DNA of 64,000 bases, taken from positions 992,001 through 1,056,000 of the forward strand of contig JAHGAU010000016.1 of assembly GCA_019925105.1 (NCBI GenBank), in the 5' to 3' direction. A program made the position numbers and the translations under genes. Below the pieces are notes generated by a model, which saw only the letters and a list, made by a program, of their open reading frames with translations, was not told where the DNA came from and did no database searches. How positions within the stretch are numbered: position 1 is the stretch's first letter; the number at the start of each line of letters is the position of its first letter. Positions 54,665 to 64,000 of this stretch are shown in pieces. Origin of the DNA: Niebla homalea (lineage: Eukaryota > Ascomycota > Lecanoromycetes > Lecanorales > Ramalinaceae).

Positions 54665-54801
54665 GGTTGCTATGATGACTTGAAAAACAAAACTGTAAAG
54701 AACATTCGCAAGGGTGAAGTGACTATCATGAGGAAGCGCTACCCATGACTCACCTCGCGGCCCCAATGAGAAGAACTTTTCAGAGCTACCACTGAGCAAC
54801 C
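54665..54801 (+). ncRNA. C/D-box RNA, paralog of the 54313 RNA
   Basis: GGTTGC (54665-54670) / GCAACC (54796-54801) close box C ATGATGA (54672) and box D CTGA (54792-54795). It shares gctatgatga, an atgagaag element and ctgagcaa with the preceding RNA, but the guide-like interior differs. Flanked upstream by cttaccgccctagcccc. Confidence 0.7.
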
Positions 54802-54992
54802 ACAGACTTGAATAATTAGATGCTGATGAGAAGTATCCGCAGCTGAGCATCAATTTTATCAATTGAACCATTTCCAGACCAATCCATCTTCACGTGTATT
54901 TCTCGCGTCGCGACCCCATTCTTGCGTTATGCCATCAAGCAACTGCCAATCGTCAATTAACTTTGCCTGTACTTGAATAGATCATTCCCGAG

Positions 54993-55154
54993 ATGAAATA
55001 CCTATCATGGACGTTTGCCTTGCTTGTGCTGCTCTTCATCGACCTCGGCCTCGCCGTTCCTCTTCGCAACCTTATCCTCTACTGCCTCCTAATCCGTCTG
55101 TGCTGGCTGCGCCTGACAACAGTACGATTGCAGGGGACACCCTCACGCGTATGA
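54993..55154 (+). CDS. Possible small secreted protein ORF, 53 aa
   Basis: Starts MKYLSWTFALLVLLFIDLGL followed by AVP, a classical signal peptide with a plausible cleavage after Ala. The mature part is short, hydrophobic and ends at a TGA soon afterwards. A CCTGACAACAG branch/acceptor-like sequence at about 55112 hints at an intron, so the true mature peptide may be different. It could be a relic of a small secreted (effector-like) protein gene. There are too few residues to judge. Confidence 0.3.
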   Translation: MKYLSWTFALLVLLFIDLGLAVPLRNLILYCLLIRLCWLRLTTVRLQGTPSRV

Positions 55155-56811
55155 TGATGGGCTAATCTTAACATATAGGCTATTCAATGATCAGAGAATG
55201 ATGTGAACAAGGGCCTGAGTGCCGTTGAAGCATGGGTGGACACTGATCATGGTGAAAAAGTGTAGAATGGCTTCGTTTGTTGATTGTCTAGGTATGCAAA
55301 AGCGCATTTGTATGCAAGGCTAAGCTCTTGTTGACTTAAAAGCAGGTGCTAGTATATCGTGTATCATAGTGAACCAATCGAGCACCGCTCTCTCACGTCC
55401 CCTGATCCGCATCCACATCCTCCCTTGTTACCTCGTAACGCAGAATCCACTAGTTTCCCTCCAGTCGCATTGTCAGCAAGGACCCCCTTTAGACGTGATA
55501 AAAGAGGAGGATATGTAAACAGGTGGTTTGGAAAGAGAAGGAATTAGAGCAGCCGACGACGTGGAGCCATGGGAAATTTACAAAGGAAGAGAAAGACGCA
55601 TGCTGGATTACTCTGGGTTCAGGAGGCTGAAAAATGGCAGCGATGAGCCTGCTAATGACAGTCACTGTCTACTATCTATATTGGAGACCCATCATGTCTG
55701 AAGCGAGTCAATGTTGGTCTTGTGGAGCGCAAAAGATGCTTGCAGACTGGCTATGCGAAGTTGCAAAGATTGCGAATTGTACAGTAACATTAATCCTTGT
55801 TTGGAGCGAACGTTGTCAAAAAAGTTCTGTAATCTCGTTGCTGCAAGCTCTTCGGATCGTACTTTCGCAAATTCATATTGGCAAAAGACTAGCACCATCA
55901 TCATCTTGAGACTTCAAGGTCCGGATAGGAAAAATCCAACTACTCCAGCGTTGAACCGTAGAGACCGTGGTCCAGACCGCCAGGCCCATCTGCTTCCGCA
56001 GGCTTCGGATGCAAAGACCAATCCCATAGGGGTCCCGGAAGCTTAGCGACCGAAGCAACTACATCATGACCTTCATCCTTGACCATTCCACAAATGGACC
56101 AACCCAGCAGCTCCAGCGTCGAACTGTAGATAACGTGACCCAGACCACTACCCCTCCCCTCTCTTATCCCAGATAATGCGCTATCCCTATTAGTCTACCG
56201 CAAAAAGCATGTCCAGCCGCTCCTCGCTGAGCACCAGACCGTTTGCCGGGCTATGGCCGGGCTTGCCCGTAGAATAACCGACAGATTCAACGCTGGAGAC
56301 GTAGAATTGACAGGATTGGGTCTAGTGGCTAGGGAAGTATGTCATTCCGTGTCTCGTGACTAGAACTCGGACGGAATGAGAGGCCGAGACGACGGCCGTG
56401 GGGACCCTTGAGGGGGGAGAGGGGATATGATAGGCTGAGAGGGTCCTGGAGGATTTGTAAATCTTCCGGGCAGGTCCATCGCTTCTACTGGAAGGACTGT
56501 TGTATTTGAGTGTAGAGATTTCCTGCGTGAGCTCAGTCTCCTTTGCTGGGCTTTTTAACTGGTTTGATGGCACAGAATCAAGGTTGAGCATCATGAAGCT
56601 GGAAAAGCTGTTCGTGTAGTCTAAACCCAGCATGGAAAGGATTTTGAGAATGTTAGTTGAAGTGACAGACGACTCCTATGATTGTTCCAAGAAAATATGG
56701 CGCTCGGGGAATGAACAGACGGGTTTGGGTTACCGCATCAACATGCGGCTCGCTTTACTGAACCGCTAGGTGAGACCCCTGTCACCTAAGTCGTGCGATT
56801 TTTGGGTTAGA
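55155..56811. other. Unassigned, partly repetitive stretch
   Basis: An imperfect ~170-bp repeat (55940 and 56108; ccagcgt.gaac.gtaga) is present. One plus-strand frame near 56195-56340 reads LVYRKKHVQPLLAEHQTVCR and ELTGLGLVAREVCHSVS, protein-like but unassigned. A 103-codon minus-strand ORF (56322-56633) and a minus-strand helix-like frame (55692-55904) are not supported further. Confidence 0.3.
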
Positions 56812-56931
56812 TGCATTTTGAAGCTATTAAAAGAGACTTCCCGGCCCTTTGAGCAAGCTTTGTTGTATCAGGTGCATTTTGAAGCTATTCAAAGATACAT
56901 CCCGGCCCTTTGAGCAACTCAATTGCAATCG
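56812..56931 (+). repeat. 61-bp direct repeat, two copies
   Basis: tgcattttgaagctatt and tcccggccctttgagcaa occur at 56812-56865 and again at 56873-56926, with a few differences. Confidence 0.85.
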
Positions 56932-57502
56932 CTAGATCAAAATCCGGCGTAAAAGTCACATTCTTTGCTGCCTATGTGTGATTTCCCTTTCATTATACTT
57001 GTAGCATGGCCAACATTCTCGCTCCCAGGTACCGATCGACTGACCAGTGATCGAATTGCTCTGCGAAATTCAGGAAAGTCGGTATTCTAGGCTCTCCCAG
57101 CACCGTCTTAAATGACTGCGAGACGATCATCTTCCTTTATGAGCGTTGCCACATAGAGGCGCCTCGCAAAAAAGGTAGCCCTTTCACATTGAGGCTACGA
57201 ATCTCGCGCGAGTCACTTTTCGCGTTGAGACTGAAGCAAGAATTAGGATTTTTTGGGGCTGGAAGCATGTAGCCGTAGTAACATAGGGGCACTTCAATCT
57301 TATCTCGGCAGACCTTCCTAATTGGATTTTTCATGGATTCCGGATCCTGGCGCGGGCGGCATTTCCTGTGCACTTTCGACAGGAAATTTGAATCCAATAA
57401 ATTGCATTCATCTTCTCTGAATGTTGCATGAGTTGTTGCCACGAAATTGCAATTTACCATTAGTGGTTGCCATACAAGCTTGATCAAACGAAGTCACCAC
57501 CC
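56932..57502. other. Upstream region of the hydrolase gene
   Basis: No gene supported; a 116-codon antisense ORF (57137-57487) has no domain. It should contain the promoter of the hydrolase. Confidence 0.4.
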
Positions 57503-58276
57503 ATGGCACCTTCCGTACCTTCCAGCAAACCCTCCATTGTCCTCGTCCATGGCGCTTGGCATGTTCCAGCACACTATACGGCCTTCATCTCCCATCTGGA
57601 AGCGGTCGGCTTTGACGTGACTTGCCCGATCTTGCCTTTTTGCGACGACTCAAAGCGCCATACTAAAGCAGACCTGTACGCCGATGCTCAACTCATCCAC
57701 GACCATGTTGTTCCTCTACTAGACCAATCCCATTCTGTGCTCATGCTCCTCCATTCTTACGGCGGTGCCGTCGGTACTGAAGCCGCCCGGGGACTTTCGA
57801 CATCCGAGCGCGGTGCCCAGGGACTTCCTGGTGGAGTTGTACAGCTCGTGTACATGTGCGCGTTCCTGTTGCAGGTTGGCGAAAGCGTCATGGGTGAGAG
57901 TATGCCACGACCTGTCCCAGAGCCAGTCCAGGTCAACGAAAAGGATGGCACCACGTTCCTCCAAGAGGACCCCATCGACCTGCTGTACGCCGACGTTAAG
58001 CCCGAGGCTCGGGCGCAGGAGATGAAAGATATGCTGGTGAGGCAGAACGGAAAGGCTGGAATGGATCAAATCACTTGGCCTGCTTGGAGCAGGATTCCAA
58101 CCACGTATTTGAGAACTGAGGAGGACAGAATAATGTTCCTGGACTGGCAGGACAGGCAAATCGGTAAAGTGAAGCAAGCTGGTATCGAGATCGCCGTAAA
58201 GACGTTCAAGGCGAGCCAAAGTCCATTTCTGAGTATACCCGAACAGATAGTTGCAGCTATTGAGAATGGATTTTGA
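57503..58276 (+). CDS. Alpha/beta-hydrolase (AB_hydrolase_6 type) with Gln in place of catalytic His
   Basis: A 257-residue single-exon member of the fungal alpha/beta-hydrolase group related to plant methyl-salicylate/hydroxynitrile-type esterases. VLVHGAWH (residues 13-20) forms the oxyanion-hole loop, LLHSYGG carries the predicted nucleophile Ser85, and the sheet/helix pattern is complete. In relatives the catalytic His lies in a conserved 'HSPF' just before the last helix; here the text is KASQSPFLSIPEQI, i.e. Gln239. The rest of the frame is intact with no stops, so this may be a catalytically dead or altered homologue rather than an obvious pseudogene. Start chosen at 57503 (MAPSVPSS); the frame is open slightly upstream but without a better Met. 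Confidence 0.85.
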   Translation: MAPSVPSSKPSIVLVHGAWHVPAHYTAFISHLEAVGFDVTCPILPFCDDSKRHTKADLYADAQLIHDHVVPLLDQSHSVLMLLHSYGGAVGTEAARGLSTSERGAQGLPGGVVQLVYMCAFLLQVGESVMGESMPRPVPEPVQVNEKDGTTFLQEDPIDLLYADVKPEARAQEMKDMLVRQNGKAGMDQITWPAWSRIPTTYLRTEEDRIMFLDWQDRQIGKVKQAGIEIAVKTFKASQSPFLSIPEQIVAAIENGF

Positions 58277-58859
58277 GTCAAGCTGAGCGATCGTAACCAG
58301 ATTGGCCAATTGGCCTCGGGCTTTGACTACACATGATTGTCATTAGCTATACCTTTCAATAGCAATGAAGAAATGCATCAGGCCATTTATACGACCTAGG
58401 TTTCTCCGACTTTTGCTGAAGAGGAAATTGCTTAAAGCTGGAGACTCTACGCAAAACATTTGGTTGCTTAGATTGGCTAAGTTAGCCCGCTTGTAATTGC
58501 GGCAATTGTTGCCTGTCAATTGCAACCTGGTTGACAAAATCAGTAGATTTGGTCAATGATGGTGGAGAAATCAGCGCATTGCTTTTAGGGTGAGAATCTA
58601 AAAGGTTTAGCGCTTGCTGACTCCCCCTGCAAACTGCTTAGTAGATACACCCATGCCCCGGGACTCAACAGCGACCTGAGTTGGACACCGGGGAAGCTCT
58701 TCTGCTGCAAAGTCACCATGCCTAGGATCCTCAAGTTGCCTGCAAAGTGCTGCCATGGAGTCATTTAGCGTGCTGAATCCTGCCTTCCAGGTTGTGGCCT
58801 TGGTCAAGGGTGGTTGCTATATGAAGTACAAGAGCCCACCAGTCAACGAACTTCTGATG
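58277..58859. other. Intergenic, hydrolase to GMC relic
   Basis: Short ORFs only. No clear promoter remains in front of the GMC relic. Confidence 0.4.
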
Positions 58860-60800
58860 AGGGCACTATTCCTCGCACATGTAGACGTTGCTAATATTGA
58901 TTTCGACTATTTGATTGTTGGTGGAGGCACGCCTAGCTTTGCAGCAGCAATTGGCATGTCGGAGCACGCTCATCACATCATTCGAGTTGCACTGCCAACT
59001 TTCATCCACCCGCTGCACGATCGGTCTTTTCAAACGATACCCCAAGCTGATCAGAACGGTCGAGTGGTCGGACATGCGAGGCAAGCAGCTTGGCGGCACC
59101 AGTGCCATCAATTGCCTGTATCAAACCCATGCATCTCAACTTAACATTGGCGACTAGGGTAAGCTGGGCAACAAGGACTGGTCATGGGAGGAGCTACAGC
59201 CATATTACCTCAAGGCTGAATCATACAGTCCTCGAGCTGCAGAGATCTCAAGCGAAAACGACACAACTTACATCCAGCTAACCCTTCATGCAACAGCTGG
59301 TCCTATCGGAACTTCCTCTACGCCTTGCTCTGCCGACTTCTTTGAATCTTGGGTTTCGAAATACAAGAGCGTCGGTCTTGGCTCGACAGGTGATCCTTGA
59401 GATGGGCTGGACAGAGATGGCTACACCACAATCGCGTCTGCAGCGCGTTAGAGTGCATTTCGGAGCTATCCTGCCAGCGCTTACTGGAAGCCGAACCATG
59501 CTAGCCCTGGGTTGCATGTACTTATCAACGCTCATGCGACAAAGATCGTCTTTGATCCTCACACGAAGCCTCTACGCGCTACCGGTATCGATACCCACAC
59601 TACTCATCAAAGAGGAGAGGTCATCGCATATATAGGAAGGTCCCAATTACCGCAGCTGCCCGAGTTTTCTGGAATTGGCGGGCTGAATTCCTAAAGCAAT
59701 ATGACATATGGGCAGTGCTTGAAATTCCAAATGTTGAAGAGAAACTGCGGGTAAGCGACTTTTTGAAACGCTCTCCGAGGGCAAGTCTGATCTCGGATGC
59801 AATCCAGGAATATCTTCTCGTACCTTTGCGCTCTGAAGTAGCACCGGGCGAATCTACCTTTGAGAGCTTTCGTGATCCAGCTGTTGGTGCGGCAGCCAGT
59901 CTGGGAGACACGAAACATACCGAGCCCTTTACCCCCAATGCAGGTAGCGCTTACATCTCCTTCGCCCAGGTTCAAAAGCCCCTTGAAGTGGTGAGTACTT
60001 CATACTCACTCGTGAGACGCTTTCAGCTCTGGAAATGAGGACAGCTGGCCCCTTAGCCTCGTTTCGCTTCTGTATACTAAGCTTGCTAATGCTCATTCTC
60101 GGTGTCCAGTGCATTCCAGTGCCAGCACCAGCATTCTGGATGAGGCTCTGCCACACTCAGGCTCTCCTCAAAGAAAAAGTACACTCGCCAAACTCCTCGC
60201 ACCCACGGAAGCCTCCTTGCGAGAAGCCTATCTGTCCAGAGGCTTAACGCCATCCAAGGCCAACAACAGGAGCGTCATATTCAGCACCAGCCATCCTAGC
60301 AAACCCCTCACCTTCTTTTCCGTACTGGAGCCTCAAATCTCATGTGGCTTGGTGCACGTCACGTCATCATTGGCTTTGGCCCACCTTGCGATCGGACCAA
60401 GCTATGTTGCCTCCCCCACGGACTTGAATGTGAAGATCAGGAGGGCGTCAAATATTGAACGAATCGCGCGCACCAAGCCTCTAGCGTTGCACCTCAACGA
60501 AAGCGCTTAGCTGTATCAGCCAGGCTTCTATGAGCTGAACGAGAGCAATGCCGAGGTTTTCATGAGGGTGAATACTACAATTGAGTTACGGCCTATAGGA
60601 ACAAGCGCAATGTGTCTACGCAGTACTGGTGGCGTAGTAGATGAGCGTTTGGTGGCATTTGGTACGGATAATCTTAGGATTGCCGATGCAACTATCTTCC
60701 CTTTGCAGGTGAAGGGGAGCCTGCAGTCTTTGGTTCATGCGGTTGCTGAGCGGGCGGCGGAATGTATCAAGGAGGATAGGCGGGCGTGCATGATCCTGAA
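58860..60800 (+). pseudogene. GMC oxidoreductase pseudogene
   Basis: GMC enzymes are FAD-dependent alcohol/aldehyde/glucose oxidoreductases, often secreted. In order along the plus strand: FDYLIVGGGTPSFAAAI (FAD-binding Rossmann motif, ~58.90 kb); GKQLGGTSAINCLYQ (GMC signature 1, ~59.08 kb); NKDWSWEELQPYYLKAES (~59.17 kb); GLHVLINAHATKIVFDP (~59.51 kb); LPEFSGIGG (signature 2, ~59.66 kb); ARTKPLALHL (~60.46 kb); LRPIGTSAM (~60.59 kb); and FGTDNLRIADATIFP (~60.66 kb). The catalytic His before PIGTSAM is Arg. At least six frame changes or stops interrupt the ~600-codon gene, which is inactive. It sits 0.6 kb downstream of the hydrolase, but there is no evidence of a cluster. Confidence 0.85.
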
Positions 60801-62503
60801 TGATATTGCTGCGCATGGTCTGAATGATAGCGTTGCAGGGTATTGTAATGACGCCAATGCTTCTATTCCCATACTATTCCTGTATGGAGACCCTTTCAGA
60901 CAGAGTCTCCTCGGCTATTTGGAGAATGATAAGGCCATTATGGCTTCTGATCGTTTTCGACTAGGTTTTGCTTCAATCGTAATTCTGTATCTTGCCCCTT
61001 CCCAGGGGCAACGGGCGGGGAGCGTCATGGGCTGATCTTCCCGCTCTTTTGGTAGTCTCCCATCAAAATATTTCATTCCGCCCAAAATGACTCGTCGCAA
61101 TATTCAGGGAGCCACCTCTCACCCCCTTCCATCTAAGATCATGCTACTACATGTCGAGCAGAGTCATCGTTCATCGATTGCTGACGGGATCTCACTGCTC
61201 GAGTTCACCCAATACGCACCCATGATGTGGCACTCATGGTATGCTAACCATTCAGACCCATTCCAGCATTGAGCGGATACACCAGTAAACTCCACAAAAG
61301 CTTTCTCCACCATTCTACCAGCCTGAGGCTAACCCAACCGGTAGACTAGATCTGGACGATACATGCTTGTCTCGAAAGCATATCGATGCATCCCCTCCAT
61401 CCAACTTCAGTCGAACACTTGGAAGCGGCTATGAAGGAAATCGACTCATCCAAGCCCACCTCCGCTCTTTTGAATATGCACACCGGTTCGTCGCGAAGAT
61501 ACGACGACGGGCGAACACCTCACTATACAGACAAGCCTGAAGCAGCGTATTGGACATAAACCCCTGATTCCCAGAGCCACCGGCCTAGACCTTGAAAATG
61601 AGCGGAAGTTTGGTGGCACTGTGCCGCAATTATGGTGCTGCAGAAGCTCTTGGAAAGAGGAATGTCATGATGGTTGCGCCGGGGTTGGGTTAGCACGATG
61701 CTAGATACTCTTCGCCTGGTGAGAGTATCCCACCACCACACTGCCGATTCAAATGATGATTGAGAGTCATAGAGTGGGCCTGCAACACCCTGCTCACCTC
61801 GGCCTCACCTCTTACTCAACTCCTACTCACCTCCTCCTCACCTCCCGCTTGGGTTATCTCCTCCACCATCCGCTCATGCTCATCTGGCTGTGTCCCCCAC
61901 AATCATCCATGGTTCAGACCACGCTTCAATATTTCAGCCAAGGTCATTCAGCCATCCTGAAGAATATTATTCGGCCATCCGCGCCTCCATATTTCGATTC
62001 TGGCCTTACGGTGATCAAGCTTGCCGCCGAATGCCTCGACACCAATTGAAAATGCTGCCCGCAGAGTACAACAGTGCTTCAAACACCTACTCTTCAGCCA
62101 CCTGCTTCACACCGGAGAACTGCAACACTCTTGAAGGGGCGATAGTACGGATTGAGTACAAGACCCTCAGGTGCTGTTGCCAAAAGAATCTGATGGGATC
62201 TCTGCTCTCCCTCAGGTCCCCATGCCCAGAATGAGAGTGCAAATCTCATCAAGGAGCCTTGAAGACTCGTTTGGAAGGCAGATAACCAGTCCATAGCGGG
62301 TGAACCAGCCCGGCTGCGTTCTAACGCTTGATCCTTGCACTTACAATCGGGATAGTCAAGCACCGCTCAGCTTGACTCCTATGAACCTCTCAATTCCTAC
62401 CTCCGCCGCCAGGTCCGATCACTGTCGAGCTACAACTCGAGGTCAGTGTTTCCCTACATTCCTGTGATTAAGCGGTGCTGTACCACGTGCTGTCACCTGG
62501 TAG
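60801..62503. other. Gene-poor tail
   Basis: Only short ORFs with no recognisable domain, and a CT-rich tract at 61795-61870. Nothing else recognised. Confidence 0.4.
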
Positions 62504-62615
62504 CCTCAGACCCTACACATCCTCAGACCCTACACATCCTCAGACCCTACACATCCTCAGACCCTACACATCCTCAGACCCTACACATCCTCAGACCCTA
62601 CACATCCTTAGACCC
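62504..62615 (+). repeat. 17-bp minisatellite, six perfect units plus a partial
   Basis: Unit cctcagaccctacacat repeated head-to-tail at 62504-62605, followed by a diverged partial unit (ccttagaccc). Six perfect units imply recent expansion. 17 bp changes frame each copy, so it is not coding. Confidence 0.95.
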
Positions 62616-64000
62616 GGAGGCTCACCCTCGAAAAGGCCCTTCCATATCTATGATGTCTTGGTAGCATCGAGCGGAGCAGACTTACTTTCCTACCTTTCAT
62701 GATTCAGTCTTGAGGTCCACATATTCTCGTGAGTCTAACACGAGCTCTTTCTTGCCCATACAGATGGCTGATGTATAGCCAGACTCTACAGCCTCTGAAA
62801 TGTTTGCTACGGTGACTGGGCGAAGATGACCTCGCCTCTACTGAATTGACCCTCCTTATATTCTCCCCTTCGAGCAGATCATCTAATGCCTCAGTGTTTC
62901 CTAGCCTAGGCTACAATTGGCCCTGTCCTGAGGCAAAAACCAGACCCAGAGAGGAGAAATTGAGGGTTAAGAGGCGAGTGGCCTGGATCAATGGGATCAG
63001 CGTTTGTACAAGCAGGAGACGCTTGAAGGGGTATAATCTGCTGCTGGAGCTTGGAAGAAGAGGGCGCAAAGCTGACGCTCTGTAGTGGTTCATCTGATCC
63101 CCAAAGCCCCATGGGCCATGAGTCAAAGGATGAAAAATGAAGAGAAGGACTACAAACCTACTTACGAGTGGAAGGATAATATAACTCTTCATGGTCTCCC
63201 TGCCCGACAGCCCGCTTCTACTGCGCACCGTCCGCCTGGCACGGTCATACAGCAGCGACCGACCCAAAGACACCATAAACGCCATGGTGTCTCAGACAGC
63301 GCTTTGACGCGGGCTCAGAGTAGCCGATAGAAGAAGATCGTCATGCACCATGACCAGCCAAACTTTCAAAGGGTGTGAACATTCGAAGGCAAGGGGAGGC
63401 CAAGGTTTCAGAGAGTCACCGGCAGACCAGATTGACGCATCTGCAGACACGTTGATCCTGGGTCAAACTAGAATCTGAGGTAAGTGAGACCCGGCGTCTC
63501 AATGGAGGAATCCTCAGTCCTTCTCCCCCAAATGGGACAGCATCTTATAAGACATGTGCTGACTCCATGGTCCAGATAGGGCTATCAGTACTTTCTCCAG
63601 CCACCGAGCCACTCACAACGCACAACTAGACCAGCCCAGAATCATACCCACTGGGTCATCTCCAATGAGTGAGGAAATCGCTCACCCCTAGCCCTCCCCC
63701 TTAATTTCCGAGGACCCACGACGCCAGAGACATGGGAACCTTGGCCAAAAAAAAATCGACGAGGAAGCCAACTCACCCTCTCTTCTCCCTCAAATAGGAA
63801 CATCGGCCCCCATAAGAGCCTAGAAATACTAGCCTACACCGCTCACCGCAGGCAGTCTGGCTTCTCCATCCCCACCGCTCATCACCTCCACCACCGAACC
63901 CCCCTCCGCCTTCACCTCCACCGCGGCCAAGGAGAAAGGCACACAAGAGAAGGACAGAGCCAAAAATTGGACATCCTTCCACCTACCAGCACGCATTCAA
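62616..64000. other. Right end of window, no supported gene
   Basis: Short ORFs on both strands. Near 63732 an ATG opens MGTLAKKKSTRKPTHP, and a ccctcaaatag acceptor-like site follows, with an open His/Pro-rich frame running to the window edge. This could be the 5' end of a gene continuing to the right, but the evidence is thin. Confidence 0.3.

Noticed and set aside
57719..58309. 196-codon ORF antisense to the hydrolase
   Set aside because: The plus strand encodes a complete alpha/beta-hydrolase; the antisense frame has no domain.
57503..60800. Hydrolase plus GMC oxidoreductase as a biosynthetic cluster
   Set aside because: There is no backbone enzyme (PKS, NRPS, terpene synthase) in the window and the GMC gene is dead.

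Overview
The window is nuclear DNA of a filamentous ascomycete. Intact genes carry short GT-AG introns (about 50-140 nt) with CTAAC/CTGAC branch sites, and the recognisable families are fungal: a Zn2Cys6 regulator, a Crh-type cell-wall transglycosidase, a secreted histidine-acid-phosphatase-like protein and several 'LPxEIRxxIY' (F-box-like) proteins. The style fits a Dothideomycete, but I cannot name the species. Much of the sequence is gene-poor, full of tandem repeats and decayed gene copies whose stops are often one transition away from a sense codon, as expected from RIP (repeat-induced point mutation) followed by drift.

Layout. 0-4.1 kb: a GPI-biosynthesis gene (PIG-P, left end cut by the window) diverges from a six-exon Zn2Cys6 regulator. 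4.1-33 kb: a degenerate compartment with relics of a DUF7025-type protein, SNF2 helicase, NOP4-like RRM, zinc knuckles, Zn2Cys6 and alpha-actinin CH domains. It also holds two plausible F-box-like genes, a MITE-like element, a small membrane protein, a lysine-rich gene and many tandem duplications. 33-40 kb: a single-exon GH16 Crh gene (minus) and a two-exon acid phosphatase gene (plus). 40-49 kb: more decay, including a second SNF2-like relic, a coiled-coil gene ending in a 21-bp heptad minisatellite, and one small conserved gene at 47.6-47.9 kb.

49.8-54.9 kb is the most unusual part. On the plus strand there is a run of introns (GT-AG and at least four GC-AG), each with a clear branch point, and most contain a C/D-box RNA: box C RTGATGA, box D CTGA and a closing stem. 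Five are long paralogous RNAs (about 150-240 nt). Four of these share a central hairpin with compensatory base changes and mostly a GTGATA-type loop. The exons are 56-140 nt and look non-coding. Downstream, 48-50-nt introns alternate with two kinds of hairpin module whose stems also covary, and two further C/D RNAs with good terminal stems follow. I read this as a non-coding snoRNA host gene with an expanded family of long C/D RNAs.

55-64 kb: a possible signal-peptide ORF, an intact alpha/beta-hydrolase whose expected catalytic His is Gln, a heavily broken GMC oxidoreductase pseudogene and a 17-bp minisatellite. No tRNA, rRNA, CRISPR array or intact transposase gene was recognised.
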